In this document: in pieces, positions 25,606-33,583 of the stretch
Position numbering within the stretch: position 1 is the first letter of the stretch
Layout: each line of letters starts with the position of its first letter
Source of the DNA: Candidatus Schekmanbacteria bacterium
GTDB taxonomy: Bacteria > CSSED10-310 > JACPHN01
Length of the DNA: 64,000 nt
Assembly: GCA_016188575.1 (NCBI GenBank)
Contig: JACPHN010000192.1
Coordinates: forward strand, 1 to 64,000
Direction: 5' to 3'
Position numbers and translations under genes: made by a program
The notes under the pieces: generated by a model
The model's input: only the letters and a program-made list of their open reading frames with translations
Told to the model about the DNA's origin: nothing
The model's database searches: none

Positions 25606-28194
25606 TCAGGGCGCTCCGTGGCCGTTTCCTCGGATATTCTTGCGCAGCCGCTTCATGACCTCCTTGGCATCTCGGAAGGCCGGATCAGTGGCGACCACGA
25701 CGTCCAGCATCTGGAAGGCGTCCTTGTGTTGCCCTTTCTGTTCGAGTGCGAGGGCCAGCTCATAGCGCACGGCGACCTGGTCACGGGGGGCGCGGCCCGG
25801 GATGGACAGCGCCCGCTCGAACTGCTGGATGGCTTCGTCGAGCATTCCCTTTTCGAAGAAGCAGATCCCCAGCTCGCTGGCGCAGGAAAACGCGAGCTTT
25901 TCCGACCCGGACGCCAGGCGGAAGGAGCGAATGGCCTCATCGATGAGCCCCATGCCCTTGTAGGCCGTGGCCAGCTCGTAGTGGCTCTCGTAATTGTCGC
26001 CGACCTTCTCGCTGACCTTCTGAACGAGCTCATCGTAGATCGCGTGCAGGCTGTCCTCGACCGAGGCCTCCTCAAAGGGGTTGGAGTCGCGCATGGCCGG
26101 GTCGGAAAACGGTGAATACGCGGGATCGAGGTGTTCCTCGGCGGCGCCGGCGAGCGAGAAGAGGTCTTCTACGACGGACTCGGAGACGTGGTTGTGGCCG
26201 GCGGTGGCCGGGACGTCCAGGACGAGCTCACGGCGGGAGCTGAACAGCTCGTCGAGGGCTTCGGGAGCTTCCGTGGGGGGGCGCATGAGCCCTGGCGGAG
26301 CGGCGGAGGCTGCTTCGCGGGCCGGTGGGGAGGCACTCGGTGCCGGCTGCCGGGGGGGCGGTGCGGGGAGCGTCCGCGGCGGCGGGGCGACGCCGGCGTC
26401 TGTTTCCTGCAAGCTGATGTCGGGGATGACGGGTGCCTGGCGCGCCGCCGGAGGTTGGATTCGCGGGCTCGGCGTTGCGACAGGTTTTGCCACCGGCCGC
26501 GCCGGAAGCTCAGGCCGGGCCGCCGGCGGTACTGCCGGCGGTGCCACCGGCGTCTTGGCGGGGGGGGTGGCAATGATGTCGGTCTTGGCGAGGAGCTGCT
26601 CGAGCTCGCCCAGGGCGCTCCGGCGCTTCGCCTTGGCAGACGGGGCGGCCGCCGGCGGTGGCGCTTGCTTTTCGGCGCGTTCGCCTCGGGCGAGCGCCGC
26701 GATGCTGCGCAAGTCTACCCCGCCCCGCTCGACATCGATATCGACGATGATTTCCTCTTCCCATGGGCCCGGTGGCAGCGCTTCCTTCTTTCCAGGTGCC
26801 GGAGATTCCAGGAGCATGCCGCCGGTGCCCTCGAGCGATCGTGCGCGCGCTTCGGCCGCGGGCTGCTGGGGTTGCTCGAAATGCAGGCCCATGGTGGGGT
26901 GCTCGTGGAGGTCCAGAGAGGGACGCGCGGGTGCCTGCGCCGCAACCGGCGGCGCCGCCGGCTTGATATCGGGCGCTCTCGGAACCGCTCGCGGCAGCGG
27001 CATGCGGGGCGCGGGGGCTTCGACGCGCGCGGGGCGTAGCTTCGCGATTTGTTCCTTGACTTCTCGGTTGTCAGGCTCGATCTTGAGGAGCTCCTCAAGG
27101 ACGTTGATCGCGCGATCCGTCTCGCCTGCTCGCACGTGATGGGTGCCCAGAAGCTGGTAGGTGCGCGCGAGGCCTGGCTGGTCTTTCAGGCGCTGATAGA
27201 CCATGACCATGCGGTCGAGGACCTCGACGGGCATTCCTTCGTGATCGACGATCTTGCGCAGGAGCTCTTCGGCGAGGTTCCATTCGCCGCGCTCGAGATA
27301 GCCGTCGACGACGAAGAGATATTCGCGGAATGCGGCGGCCGTATCGCCCAGGTGCAGATACAGAGCAGCCAGATTCTCGCGAACCCCGACCTGGTCCGGG
27401 TCCAGCTTGACAATTTTCTCGAAGCAGGTGCGCGCCTGGCTGTACTCTCCCAGCTCTCCGAGAGCCGTCCCGCGCAGGAACAGGACCTGCAAGTCATCGG
27501 GCTGGCGTTGCGCCAGCCAGGCGAGAGATTCGGCGGCTTCCTCGAAATGCCCTTGTCCGATCAACAGCGTCGCCAGCGCCTTTATGGCCTGAGGGTGTTC
27601 GGGGTTGAGCGAGACGGCGCGCCGGTAAACGCGCATCGCCTCGTCGTGCGAGCCGCGTTTTACCAGGCCCGCGGCGATGTTGATGTACTCGAGAACGGCG
27701 TCGTCCACGAAGCTCTCGCGGTAGTAGAGCTCCGCGAGTCGATAGCGGATGCCGAGGTTTTCGGGATCCAGGTTGACGACTTGACGGTAGGTGTCGAGCG
27801 CCTTGCGCACTTCCCCGCGCTCGGCAAACTTGTCCCCCACGAACTTGAAATGCTCGGCTGCCTCGCGAGAGAGGCCCTGCTGTGCGTAAAGCTGCCCCAG
27901 TCTGAAGTAGACTTCCGGCGCGTCCTTGACGAGGCGAAGCGTCTTCTTGCACAGCGCGATGGCCTGCGGCACGAAGCCTTCTTTCTCGAAGAGCTGAGCG
28001 CTCCGCAGAAACTGCTCCACCGCTTTGTGTTGATCGCCCTTGCGCAGGTAGAGATCGCCGAGCTGATTGATGAGGTTCCGGTCCTCTGGAGCGTGATCCA
28101 GCAGCTTCTTGGCGGTATCGATGGCTTCGTCCCAGCGCTCGGCGCGGGCGAGCTTGTCGACGCGCTGGAGCAGTTTTCGATTCTCCCTGACCAT
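25606..28194 (-). CDS. Large TPR-repeat protein with proline-rich linker
   Basis: An 862-residue protein without signal peptide. Residues about 10-400 are at least ten TPR units (WDEAIDTAKKLLDHAPEDR, HKAVEQFLRSAQLFEKEG, REAAEHFKFVGDKFAERGE, KALDTYRQVVNLDPENLG, EAMRVYRRAVSLNPEHP and so on). Residues about 400-690 are low-complexity Pro/Ala/Arg sequence. A last TPR block follows (SHYELATAYKGMGLIDEAIR, ASELGICFFEKGMLDEAIQQ, RYELALALEQKGQHKDAFQ). The layout resembles scaffold proteins of gliding and type IV pilus systems in deltaproteobacteria, but I cannot assign a specific role. It is followed at ten bases by dsbD. The ATG with GAGAA nearby is a clear start. Confidence 0.78.
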   Translation of the reverse strand: MVRENRKLLQRVDKLARAERWDEAIDTAKKLLDHAPEDRNLINQLGDLYLRKGDQHKAVEQFLRSAQLFEKEGFVPQAIALCKKTLRLVKDAPEVYFRLGQLYAQQGLSREAAEHFKFVGDKFAERGEVRKALDTYRQVVNLDPENLGIRYRLAELYYRESFVDDAVLEYINIAAGLVKRGSHDEAMRVYRRAVSLNPEHPQAIKALATLLIGQGHFEEAAESLAWLAQRQPDDLQVLFLRGTALGELGEYSQARTCFEKIVKLDPDQVGVRENLAALYLHLGDTAAAFREYLFVVDGYLERGEWNLAEELLRKIVDHEGMPVEVLDRMVMVYQRLKDQPGLARTYQLLGTHHVRAGETDRAINVLEELLKIEPDNREVKEQIAKLRPARVEAPAPRMPLPRAVPRAPDIKPAAPPVAAQAPARPSLDLHEHPTMGLHFEQPQQPAAEARARSLEGTGGMLLESPAPGKKEALPPGPWEEEIIVDIDVERGGVDLRSIAALARGERAEKQAPPPAAAPSAKAKRRSALGELEQLLAKTDIIATPPAKTPVAPPAVPPAARPELPARPVAKPVATPSPRIQPPAARQAPVIPDISLQETDAGVAPPPRTLPAPPPRQPAPSASPPAREAASAAPPGLMRPPTEAPEALDELFSSRRELVLDVPATAGHNHVSESVVEDLFSLAGAAEEHLDPAYSPFSDPAMRDSNPFEEASVEDSLHAIYDELVQKVSEKVGDNYESHYELATAYKGMGLIDEAIRSFRLASGSEKLAFSCASELGICFFEKGMLDEAIQQFERALSIPGRAPRDQVAVRYELALALEQKGQHKDAFQMLDVVVATDPAFRDAKEVMKRLRKNIRGNGHGAP

Positions 28195-28356
28195 GAAAGT
28201 TCTCGCGATATCCAGAAAAAGGTGTCGGTGCGCTTACGCGCCGATGAAAGGCCGCGCTCGGCCAGGACCGTGGATGCCCTGCTCTCAAGATGTTACCAAG
28301 CGCGGCGGCCCAGTGTCAACCGCCGCGCGCGAACCCCCGCTCCTGCCGGCGCCGGT

Positions 28357-29409
28357 TCAGGAGGCGGCTGTCGCGGCTCCCTGCTGCGCTCGAAACGCGT
28401 CCCGCGCGCTCAGGACCTCATCGAGCTCCTGCTGGCTGTAGAGCTTTCCAACGAGCTTCTGGCGCACGTCCAGAGCAGTCTTCAGATAGTCCGCCAGTTG
28501 TTCCTTCGAAGGGGGAGCGATCACCGTCATCCCCTGTCCCTGCAAGGCCACCAGGGCGTTGCGATTGTCCTCACGGGTCAAGGTTCGTAGCTTCACACAT
28601 AGCTTGCCGGCTTCTTCGCGCACGATCGCCTGCAGCTCCGGGGTCAGTTTGTTCCAGATCGCGTTGCTCACCACGACGCCGCCGGAACCCCAGGCGAGCG
28701 GGATGCCGCTGACATACTTGAGACGTGAGTGCCACTGCAGCGCGACGGCCCCCGCGGGCGGTGCGTAGGTCGTGTTGATCATTCCGGTCTGAAGCTGCGT
28801 GAGGACGTCGGGGAGCGCCAAGGGCACGGGGTTTACGCCAAACGCCCGGTACAGCTCCTCGCTCAGGAGGTCGCCCTCCCAGGACCACGCCTTCACGGCG
28901 GGGTTGGCGAAATCTTGCTGCGACTTGATTTCGATGTTGCTGAAGAAATGGACGAAACCGGCCTCAGTGAAGCCGAGCAAAACGAATCCTTTGTCCAGGA
29001 ACCGCTGCTCAAAGCTCTTCTGGACCTTGTCCAAAACGTAATCCACTTCCTCGTTGGATGCAAACATGAACGGAAGATCAAGCACGTGAATACTGGGAAG
29101 AATCTCGGCGAGCCCGATGCCGGTAATGCCCGCGGCACTGAGCTGGCCCAGGCGCATCTTTCTCACCATGTCCTTCTCGTCGCCGCTGACGCCTCCGGCG
29201 AACACCTTGAACTTCACTCGTCCGCCGGATCGCTCCTGGACGATGCGGTCGGCCTCCCGCATTGATTTTACCCACACGGTGCCTTCGGGTGCCAGCGTTG
29301 CGAACTTGATCGTGACCGGTGCGGACTCGTCCGCTTGCGCGGTGGGCACGCTGGTCGCGGCGAGCAGCAGTGCCGTGATCGCCATGGCAGAGTAGATTCG
29401 AGCGCTCAT
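28357..29409 (-). CDS. TRAP transporter solute-binding protein, DctP family
   Basis: A 350-residue periplasmic binding protein. The signal peptide SARIYSAMAITALLLAATSV...AQA is followed by the family opening APVTIKFATLAPEGTVWVKS. ITGIGLAEILPSIHVLDLPF, MFASNEEVDYVLDKV, FSNIEIKSQQDFANPAVKAW and FGVNPVPLALPDVLTQLQTGMINTT match DctP proteins, with the substrate-contacting Arg expected near KAWSWEGD altered. These deliver organic acids to a DctQM sodium-driven permease; the ligand is unknown. ATG 29409 has GGAG seven bases upstream. The gene just upstream encodes TatT, but no DctQ or DctM gene follows. Confidence 0.85.
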   Translation of the reverse strand: MSARIYSAMAITALLLAATSVPTAQADESAPVTIKFATLAPEGTVWVKSMREADRIVQERSGGRVKFKVFAGGVSGDEKDMVRKMRLGQLSAAGITGIGLAEILPSIHVLDLPFMFASNEEVDYVLDKVQKSFEQRFLDKGFVLLGFTEAGFVHFFSNIEIKSQQDFANPAVKAWSWEGDLLSEELYRAFGVNPVPLALPDVLTQLQTGMINTTYAPPAGAVALQWHSRLKYVSGIPLAWGSGGVVVSNAIWNKLTPELQAIVREEAGKLCVKLRTLTREDNRNALVALQGQGMTVIAPPSKEQLADYLKTALDVRQKLVGKLYSQQELDEVLSARDAFRAQQGAATAAS

Positions 29410-29518
29410 GATTGGTCTCCACGTGTTGATGACGGGCGGCCCCGCGCGCTGCCGCAATGTCCGGGGCGTGCACAAGACGACGGGCGTGAGGGCGCGCTGG
29501 GATGATCTCGCGTAGGCA

Positions 29519-30523
29519 CTAAAAGAGGTCGTCGGCCATCTGGAGGAGCCACCTCGCCTTGTGTTTGGAGAGCGCCGTCACCAGATCTTGTCCCGGAAGG
29601 ATGTCGTCTTTGGAAGCCAGCACCTTGCGCAGCTCGCTTTCGAAGAGCTCACGATCCTGTGCCTGGACCGCCAGGAAGCGAGCGCGGTAGATCGGGATCA
29701 GCATCAGCTTGCCTTCGTTTATCTCCTCCGCGCGCTTGAAGTGCTGTTCGGCGAGATCGGGCTTGCCACCCAGTGCCTTGGGGAGCCCGCCGTACCAGGC
29801 GGCGAAGAATAGGTGAGCGCCGCCCATGAAATAGCGCTCGTCGAGCTCCACGAGCCGTTCCATGATCGTTACGACGAGCGGCGCCTCCGAGACGACGGCG
29901 ATATTGTCACGGCTCAGATTGACCAGGTTGCCCCAGCCATAGGCCATCCAAAACAGCGCGGGAACGTCGTCCTTGGACGCCTTCGCCAGCGCCCTGGTCA
30001 ACGCGGCGACGCGACCTTCGGCGGCGGCAGCGCGACCTTCGAGCGCGGCCACGATCTCGGGATTACGTTCCGCAACGACGGTGGTCGCGTACCCCTTGCA
30101 CCGCTGATAAAAATCACGAGCGCGGGCGCGGGCGAGGTCGGATCGCGCGGGGTCTTCGAGCTCCCACCGCTCGGCCTCATCCTGCGGAAAGGCCAGGGCG
30201 TAGGATCCATAAGCGCGCGCCAGCAAGACCCGGAGGCGCTGGTTCGTCGGCTCGGCAAGGTGTACGGCTTCGAGAATCTTGATGTTTCCGGCCAGCGCAT
30301 CGCGGGCGAAGTCGAGATCCCGCTCGCCTTCGAGCGCCGGCATGGCCTCCTCCACGATCGGCATGGCGCGCTTGATGGCGTAGCGCCGCAACGAGCAACC
30401 GCTGGTACACATTCCGGCGAGCACCAGGACCGCCAGCAGGGTCACTGCCGAGCGCGGCGCGAGGGAAGGCACGGAGGGGAGGGAGAGCTTGTCCGGCAAC
30501 GGATGGGCGGCGACGCGGCTCAC
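29519..30523 (-). CDS. TatT-type TRAP-associated lipoprotein
   Basis: A 334-residue lipoprotein (VTLLAVLVLAGMCTSGC, lipid-anchored Cys43) made of TPR-like helices: LDFARDALAGNIKILEAVHLAEPTN, LRVLLARAYGSYALAF, DVPALFWMAYGWGNLVNLS, MERLVELDERYFMGGAHLFF, FAAWYGGLPKALGGKPDLAEQHFKRAEEI. This matches the TatT component of tetratricopeptide-associated TRAP transporters first described in Treponema pallidum (TatT with the binding protein TatP). TatT trimers pair with the solute-binding protein, here the DctP gene 109 bases downstream. GTG 30523 with GGAGG seven bases upstream is a strong start. Confidence 0.85.
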   Translation of the reverse strand: MSRVAAHPLPDKLSLPSVPSLAPRSAVTLLAVLVLAGMCTSGCSLRRYAIKRAMPIVEEAMPALEGERDLDFARDALAGNIKILEAVHLAEPTNQRLRVLLARAYGSYALAFPQDEAERWELEDPARSDLARARARDFYQRCKGYATTVVAERNPEIVAALEGRAAAAEGRVAALTRALAKASKDDVPALFWMAYGWGNLVNLSRDNIAVVSEAPLVVTIMERLVELDERYFMGGAHLFFAAWYGGLPKALGGKPDLAEQHFKRAEEINEGKLMLIPIYRARFLAVQAQDRELFESELRKVLASKDDILPGQDLVTALSKHKARWLLQMADDLF

Positions 30524-30676
30524 TGAAGTACCTCCGGGTAGTCGTGCGGGCGATGTGCTCGATGGGAACGCCGCAAGCGGGTGCTAGAATAGAGGACGTG
30601 TCGGCCGGTGTCAACCGTATGCCCGCGTCCGAATCCACCGCCTGGCCCCCCTCCGTCCCTCCCCTTCAGGGAGGGT

Positions 30677-30945
30677 TATCGGCCTACCCAGAGCGTACAC
30701 CAGGAACTTCAGGTTCTCGCCGACCGGCCTGGTGTAGCCGAGATAATGATGCGTCTCGATCATGCTGTCGAAGAACCGCTCCTCCCCGGTGCGGCGAACC
30801 TGGCGGAAATCCAGGGGCCGGACGCGCGACAGGTCGCCCTGTACCGGAGAACAGGGTGAGCAGTGGCATGCGGGCCGGCCGGCGATGCAAAACGATGTTG
30901 CTCCTGGCCACGAACCGCACCGGCGGCAGCTCGACCAACAAGGAT
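30677..30945 (-). pseudogene. Remnant of a DUF4338 (DruA-like) gene, frameshifted and truncated
   Basis: Two frames together match the N-terminal part of DUF4338 proteins. One gives LVELPPVRFVARSNIVLHRR. After a frame change the other gives VRPLDFRQVRRTGEERFFDS and HHYLGYTRPVGENLKFLVYA, then GRPI, where it stops matching. The family is linked to mobile elements and includes the Druantia defence protein DruA. The catalytic region is missing, so this is a dead fragment. Confidence 0.6.
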
Positions 30946-30993
30946 GCTGGCCCTTGACCTGTGATACACGTTGTCGCGCTCCCACGCGCATTT

Positions 30994-31056
30994 CGGCGCG
31001 ATGAATCGCGCCGCTACTGTCACGCAAAGAGCGTAGGCGCGCGATTCATCGCGCGC
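30994..31056. repeat. REP-like palindrome doublet
   Basis: CGGCGCGATGAATCGCGCCG (30994-31013) and GCGCGCGATTCATCGCGCGC (31037-31056) are palindromes with the same CGCGAT/ATCGCG arms as the pair at 11807-11909. They differ in the two-base loop and outer bases. Confidence 0.7.
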
Positions 31057-31104
31057 TAACGACGCAACGAACGCCTAGTTTGGTGATCTCAAACAAGGTG
31101 CATC

Positions 31105-31150
31105 ACGCGCTGAATGGCGGGATTTCGGACCGGTTGACGAATGGATGAAC
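31105..31150. repeat. Partial inverted copy of the dispersed small repeat
   Basis: Read on the minus strand, this matches the left part of the repeats at 6182 and 36844 (ATCCATTCGTCA, CCGGTCCGAAA) with several substitutions. The rest of the element is gone. Confidence 0.6.
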
Positions 31151-31439
31151 GCGATGTCGGCGGCGCTGACGTCGCGCCCGCGATATTGAGCGCGGTGTCC
31201 ATGACGCACGCACGATAGCACGTTGCGATCCGGAACGCTCGCACCACCCGTGGCGACCTCGCAACCGCGTTGCCCGTGGCCGGTCATGTCGCCATGCTGA
31301 GGTCACCAGCGGGCCAACCTGCGGGCAACCAGGCAGCCCCCATGAGCAAGCCGATAACGCACAGCCATCGCATTTTCCCCGGTTGAAGGCGGCCCTGGGC
31401 TCCAAAAAAACACGCTCCTGACGCGGCTCACCGCATTCC

Positions 31440-31618
31440 CATAACCCTCTCAAGGGCCAGGAACCGAGCGCAGCGAGGTCTAGGGCGGCGCCCACCGCCG
31501 AAGACGGTGGGAGGGTTCCCGAATTGCCCCCGTGTGGAGGGCGCACCACCTCCGACGAAACATGAAACCGCCCACCGAGCACGCTCCTGCGTAGCGCGGT
31601 GGACGGTAGCTCGTTTCA
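31440..31618 (+). mobile_element. Solo right end of a TnpB-type element (omega-RNA-like), no tnpB
   Basis: The last about 100 bases (31526-31618) match the right end of the tnpB element at 9246-9365 in opposite orientation: GACGAAACATGAAACCGCCC, the hairpin built on CACCG/CGGTG around ACGCTCCTGCGTAG, and GGACGGTAG. Upstream it carries a 60-base module, GAACCGAGCGCAGCGAGGTC onward, also found in the repeat at 36897. No tnpB frame lies next to it. Its end coincides with the eutS stop codon at 31616-31618. Confidence 0.7.
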
Positions 31619-31975
31619 TGTGGTCGTGACCGGGCTCGGGGTAAAGCCGAGCGTTTCCGCGAGCACCCGGTTGACGGCGAGCAAGGATTCCTGGACCGCT
31701 CCCACCGGTCCGTAGATCACCAGCGCCCCGGTGAAGCGATCGAGAAAGCCGATCGCCACGTCGGCGGCCTTGGTGGCGACGTCGCCGGCGATGATCGCCG
31801 CCTCTCCAGGAGTCAGAGTCATGATGCCGATGGCGTTGACGAACGGAACCCCGATCTTCTTGCACAGCTCTTCACCGGGATGGGCGATGAGGTGGGCCAG
31901 AGTAACCTGCTTGCCCGGAACGAATTCCTGGATGATGCGCTGCCGGTCCGCGCCCTCGGGACTGCGTGCGTTCAT
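31616..31975 (-). CDS. eutS: EutS bacterial microcompartment shell protein
   Basis: A 119-residue BMC-domain protein matching EutS closely: [80 protein letters not shown]. EutS is a circularly permuted hexameric shell protein that helps form the ethanolamine-utilisation compartment. ATG 31975 follows GGAGAGGACATCG. The stop codon lies at the junction with a TnpB-type right end, so the last residues (TPSPVTTT) may differ from the ancestral tail, although the length is normal. It is the last gene of the eut operon, 16 bases after eutL. Confidence 0.95.
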   Translation of the reverse strand: MNARSPEGADRQRIIQEFVPGKQVTLAHLIAHPGEELCKKIGVPFVNAIGIMTLTPGEAAIIAGDVATKAADVAIGFLDRFTGALVIYGPVGAVQESLLAVNRVLAETLGFTPSPVTTT

Positions 31976-31991
31976 CGATGTCCTCTCCGCA

Positions 31992-32660
31992 TCACCACGT
32001 GATTGCCAGCGGCCGGCACGCGACGTCCAGCACGGCCCGCTGAAACGCCGCGCAGGCGGCCGTGCACGCGGCCAGGCTCCCGGTCAATAAGGCCCCCGTG
32101 TAGTTGGTTTCCGAGGGCGGCGGAAAATACTGCGCGATCCTTACGTCGGCCGCCTTGAGCGCGGCGTCGAGCGCGAATGTGCCCTCGAGCGGCGGGGCGA
32201 CCAGATACGCGAGCGGTTCACCCGGGGCCACGCCCGCGAGCCTGGACAGGTGCAACCCCGAACGCGGTACGAGGTGGGGGAAGAAAGCGAGCGTGCCGTC
32301 GTCGTTGGCTGAATACCAGAGAGCTTCGTCGCGGATGTGAGCGATGGCGGCCGCAAGCCCCGCTTCCACCTCGCCCGGGTCGGGGCCAGCCAGGATGGCG
32401 AGGATCTCCCCGGAAAGCGGTCCCGAGGCGTGGCGCGCGCCCGCGTAAAATGAACGAGCGTAAACGACCTCCACCTGCGCTACCTTGGTGGCGTGGTCGA
32501 TGCCCACGTGGCAGGCGTCGTCGATGTCACAGGTGAGCAGCCCGACGCTGGCGTGACCGGGGCCGAGCGCCAGCTTCGCGGCCAGGTCGCGGTCGATAGC
32601 AGCGATCGTTCTGACCGCCAGGACACGCGCGCGGACCGGGTCGAGCACGGCCATGCTCAC
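31992..32660 (-). CDS. eutL: EutL trimeric microcompartment shell protein
   Basis: A 222-residue tandem-BMC shell protein. [62 protein letters not shown] and the second half [20 protein letters not shown] match EutL, whose trimers have a gated central pore thought to pass cofactors or large substrates. GTG 32660 overlaps the eutC stop as GTGA. The gene lies between eutC and eutS, as in a compact eut operon. Confidence 0.95.
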   Translation of the reverse strand: MSMAVLDPVRARVLAVRTIAAIDRDLAAKLALGPGHASVGLLTCDIDDACHVGIDHATKVAQVEVVYARSFYAGARHASGPLSGEILAILAGPDPGEVEAGLAAAIAHIRDEALWYSANDDGTLAFFPHLVPRSGLHLSRLAGVAPGEPLAYLVAPPLEGTFALDAALKAADVRIAQYFPPPSETNYTGALLTGSLAACTAACAAFQRAVLDVACRPLAITW

Positions 32661-33583
32661 TTCGCCATCTGGCGCAAGTGAATGCCGCCGGCTTGCTGGG
32701 CGATCATGTCCTGAGCGATGCCGACGATTACCGCCGCCGCTTCGACGGGCGGCGTGCCCGCACCGTGGATATTGGAAACGACGGTGCGGTCGGATTCGAC
32801 GGTGCGTCCGGGGGCGGGCCGATACGCCAGGTAGGCGCTGAGGCTGTCGGATTGCGCCAGTCCTGGTCGCTCGCCGATGAGCAGCACGATCACCCTGGCA
32901 CCGAGCAGCGCCGCGATCTCATCCTGCACCTTCACGCGGCCATTGCGGACCAGGAACGGCGTGCCCAGCGTCAGTCCGGCGGCGCGAAAGCCTGCGGTCA
33001 GGGCTGGCATGATGTCGTCGTAGTTTCCGGCGATGGCGTCACTGCTCAGGCCGTCCGAAACCACGATCTGCACGTCGGGATCCGGTGCGCAGCGCGCGCG
33101 GATGGTTTGCGACGCTGCGGCGGAGAGCTCCCGCCCGCGATCGGGCCGGGTCAGGTGAGCGCGCTTGTCCGCGGCGCAGGTGCTCACGGCGAAGAGCCCG
33201 CGCTCCTGAATCCAGGCGTCCGAAATCTCTTTGTGGACAGTGTCGCGAGCCCGCGAGCAATCCGCGGAAAACCGCAGCAGACTCACGGTGCGGAGACGCG
33301 GTCCGCTTCTTCCGGAAGCCACCCGCGCCGGCGTCGAGGCGCGAAGCTCGCGCAGCGTCACTCCGTCGTCCGGCTCGCCGATGCCGACCCAGAGACGGTA
33401 TTCCTCGCCCGCCAGATCCGGCAGCGGCGGCTCGCCGTTGGTCGCCAGCGCTGGCGCCTCCGCGGGATCTTCCTGCCGTGGTCGCGTCCGGTCCGCGCTC
33501 ACGCCCGCGCGCAAATCCACCCCGTGGCGCTGCAGCTCGCGCACCACGGCCACCACGATCTGCTCTACTGTGTTTTCGTTCAT
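32657..33583 (-). CDS. eutC: Ethanolamine ammonia-lyase small subunit
   Basis: A 308-residue EutC. The N-terminal MNENTVEQIVVAVVRELQR precedes a variable linker. The conserved core includes GRSGPRLRTVSLLRFSADCS, ARDTVHKEI, VSDGLSSDAIAGNYDDIMPA and VIVLLIGERPGLAQSDSLSA, ending with GIHLRQMAK. With EutB it forms the adenosylcobalamin-dependent enzyme that converts ethanolamine to acetaldehyde and ammonia; EutC contributes to cobalamin binding. The ATG at 33583 shares one base with the eutB stop (TGATG), so the two are translationally coupled. A longer upstream in-frame extension lies wholly inside eutB and is rejected. Confidence 0.95.
   Translation of the reverse strand: MNENTVEQIVVAVVRELQRHGVDLRAGVSADRTRPRQEDPAEAPALATNGEPPLPDLAGEEYRLWVGIGEPDDGVTLRELRASTPARVASGRSGPRLRTVSLLRFSADCSRARDTVHKEISDAWIQERGLFAVSTCAADKRAHLTRPDRGRELSAAASQTIRARCAPDPDVQIVVSDGLSSDAIAGNYDDIMPALTAGFRAAGLTLGTPFLVRNGRVKVQDEIAALLGARVIVLLIGERPGLAQSDSLSAYLAYRPAPGRTVESDRTVVSNIHGAGTPPVEAAAVIVGIAQDMIAQQAGGIHLRQMAK

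Larger units (their letters stand above)
30524..31615. other. 1.1-kb region of repeats and transposase debris, no intact gene
   Basis: This spacer holds the DUF4338 remnant, the REP-like pair, a partial dispersed repeat and the solo right end listed separately. It also contains a small hairpin, CCCTCCCTGAAGGGGAGGG read on the minus strand, at about 30657-30674. I see no complete gene. Confidence 0.6.

Noticed and set aside
30657-30675. Hairpin as a terminator of the DUF4338 remnant or the TatT operon
   Set aside because: No T-run follows on either strand, and the hairpin lies at the edge of transposon debris.
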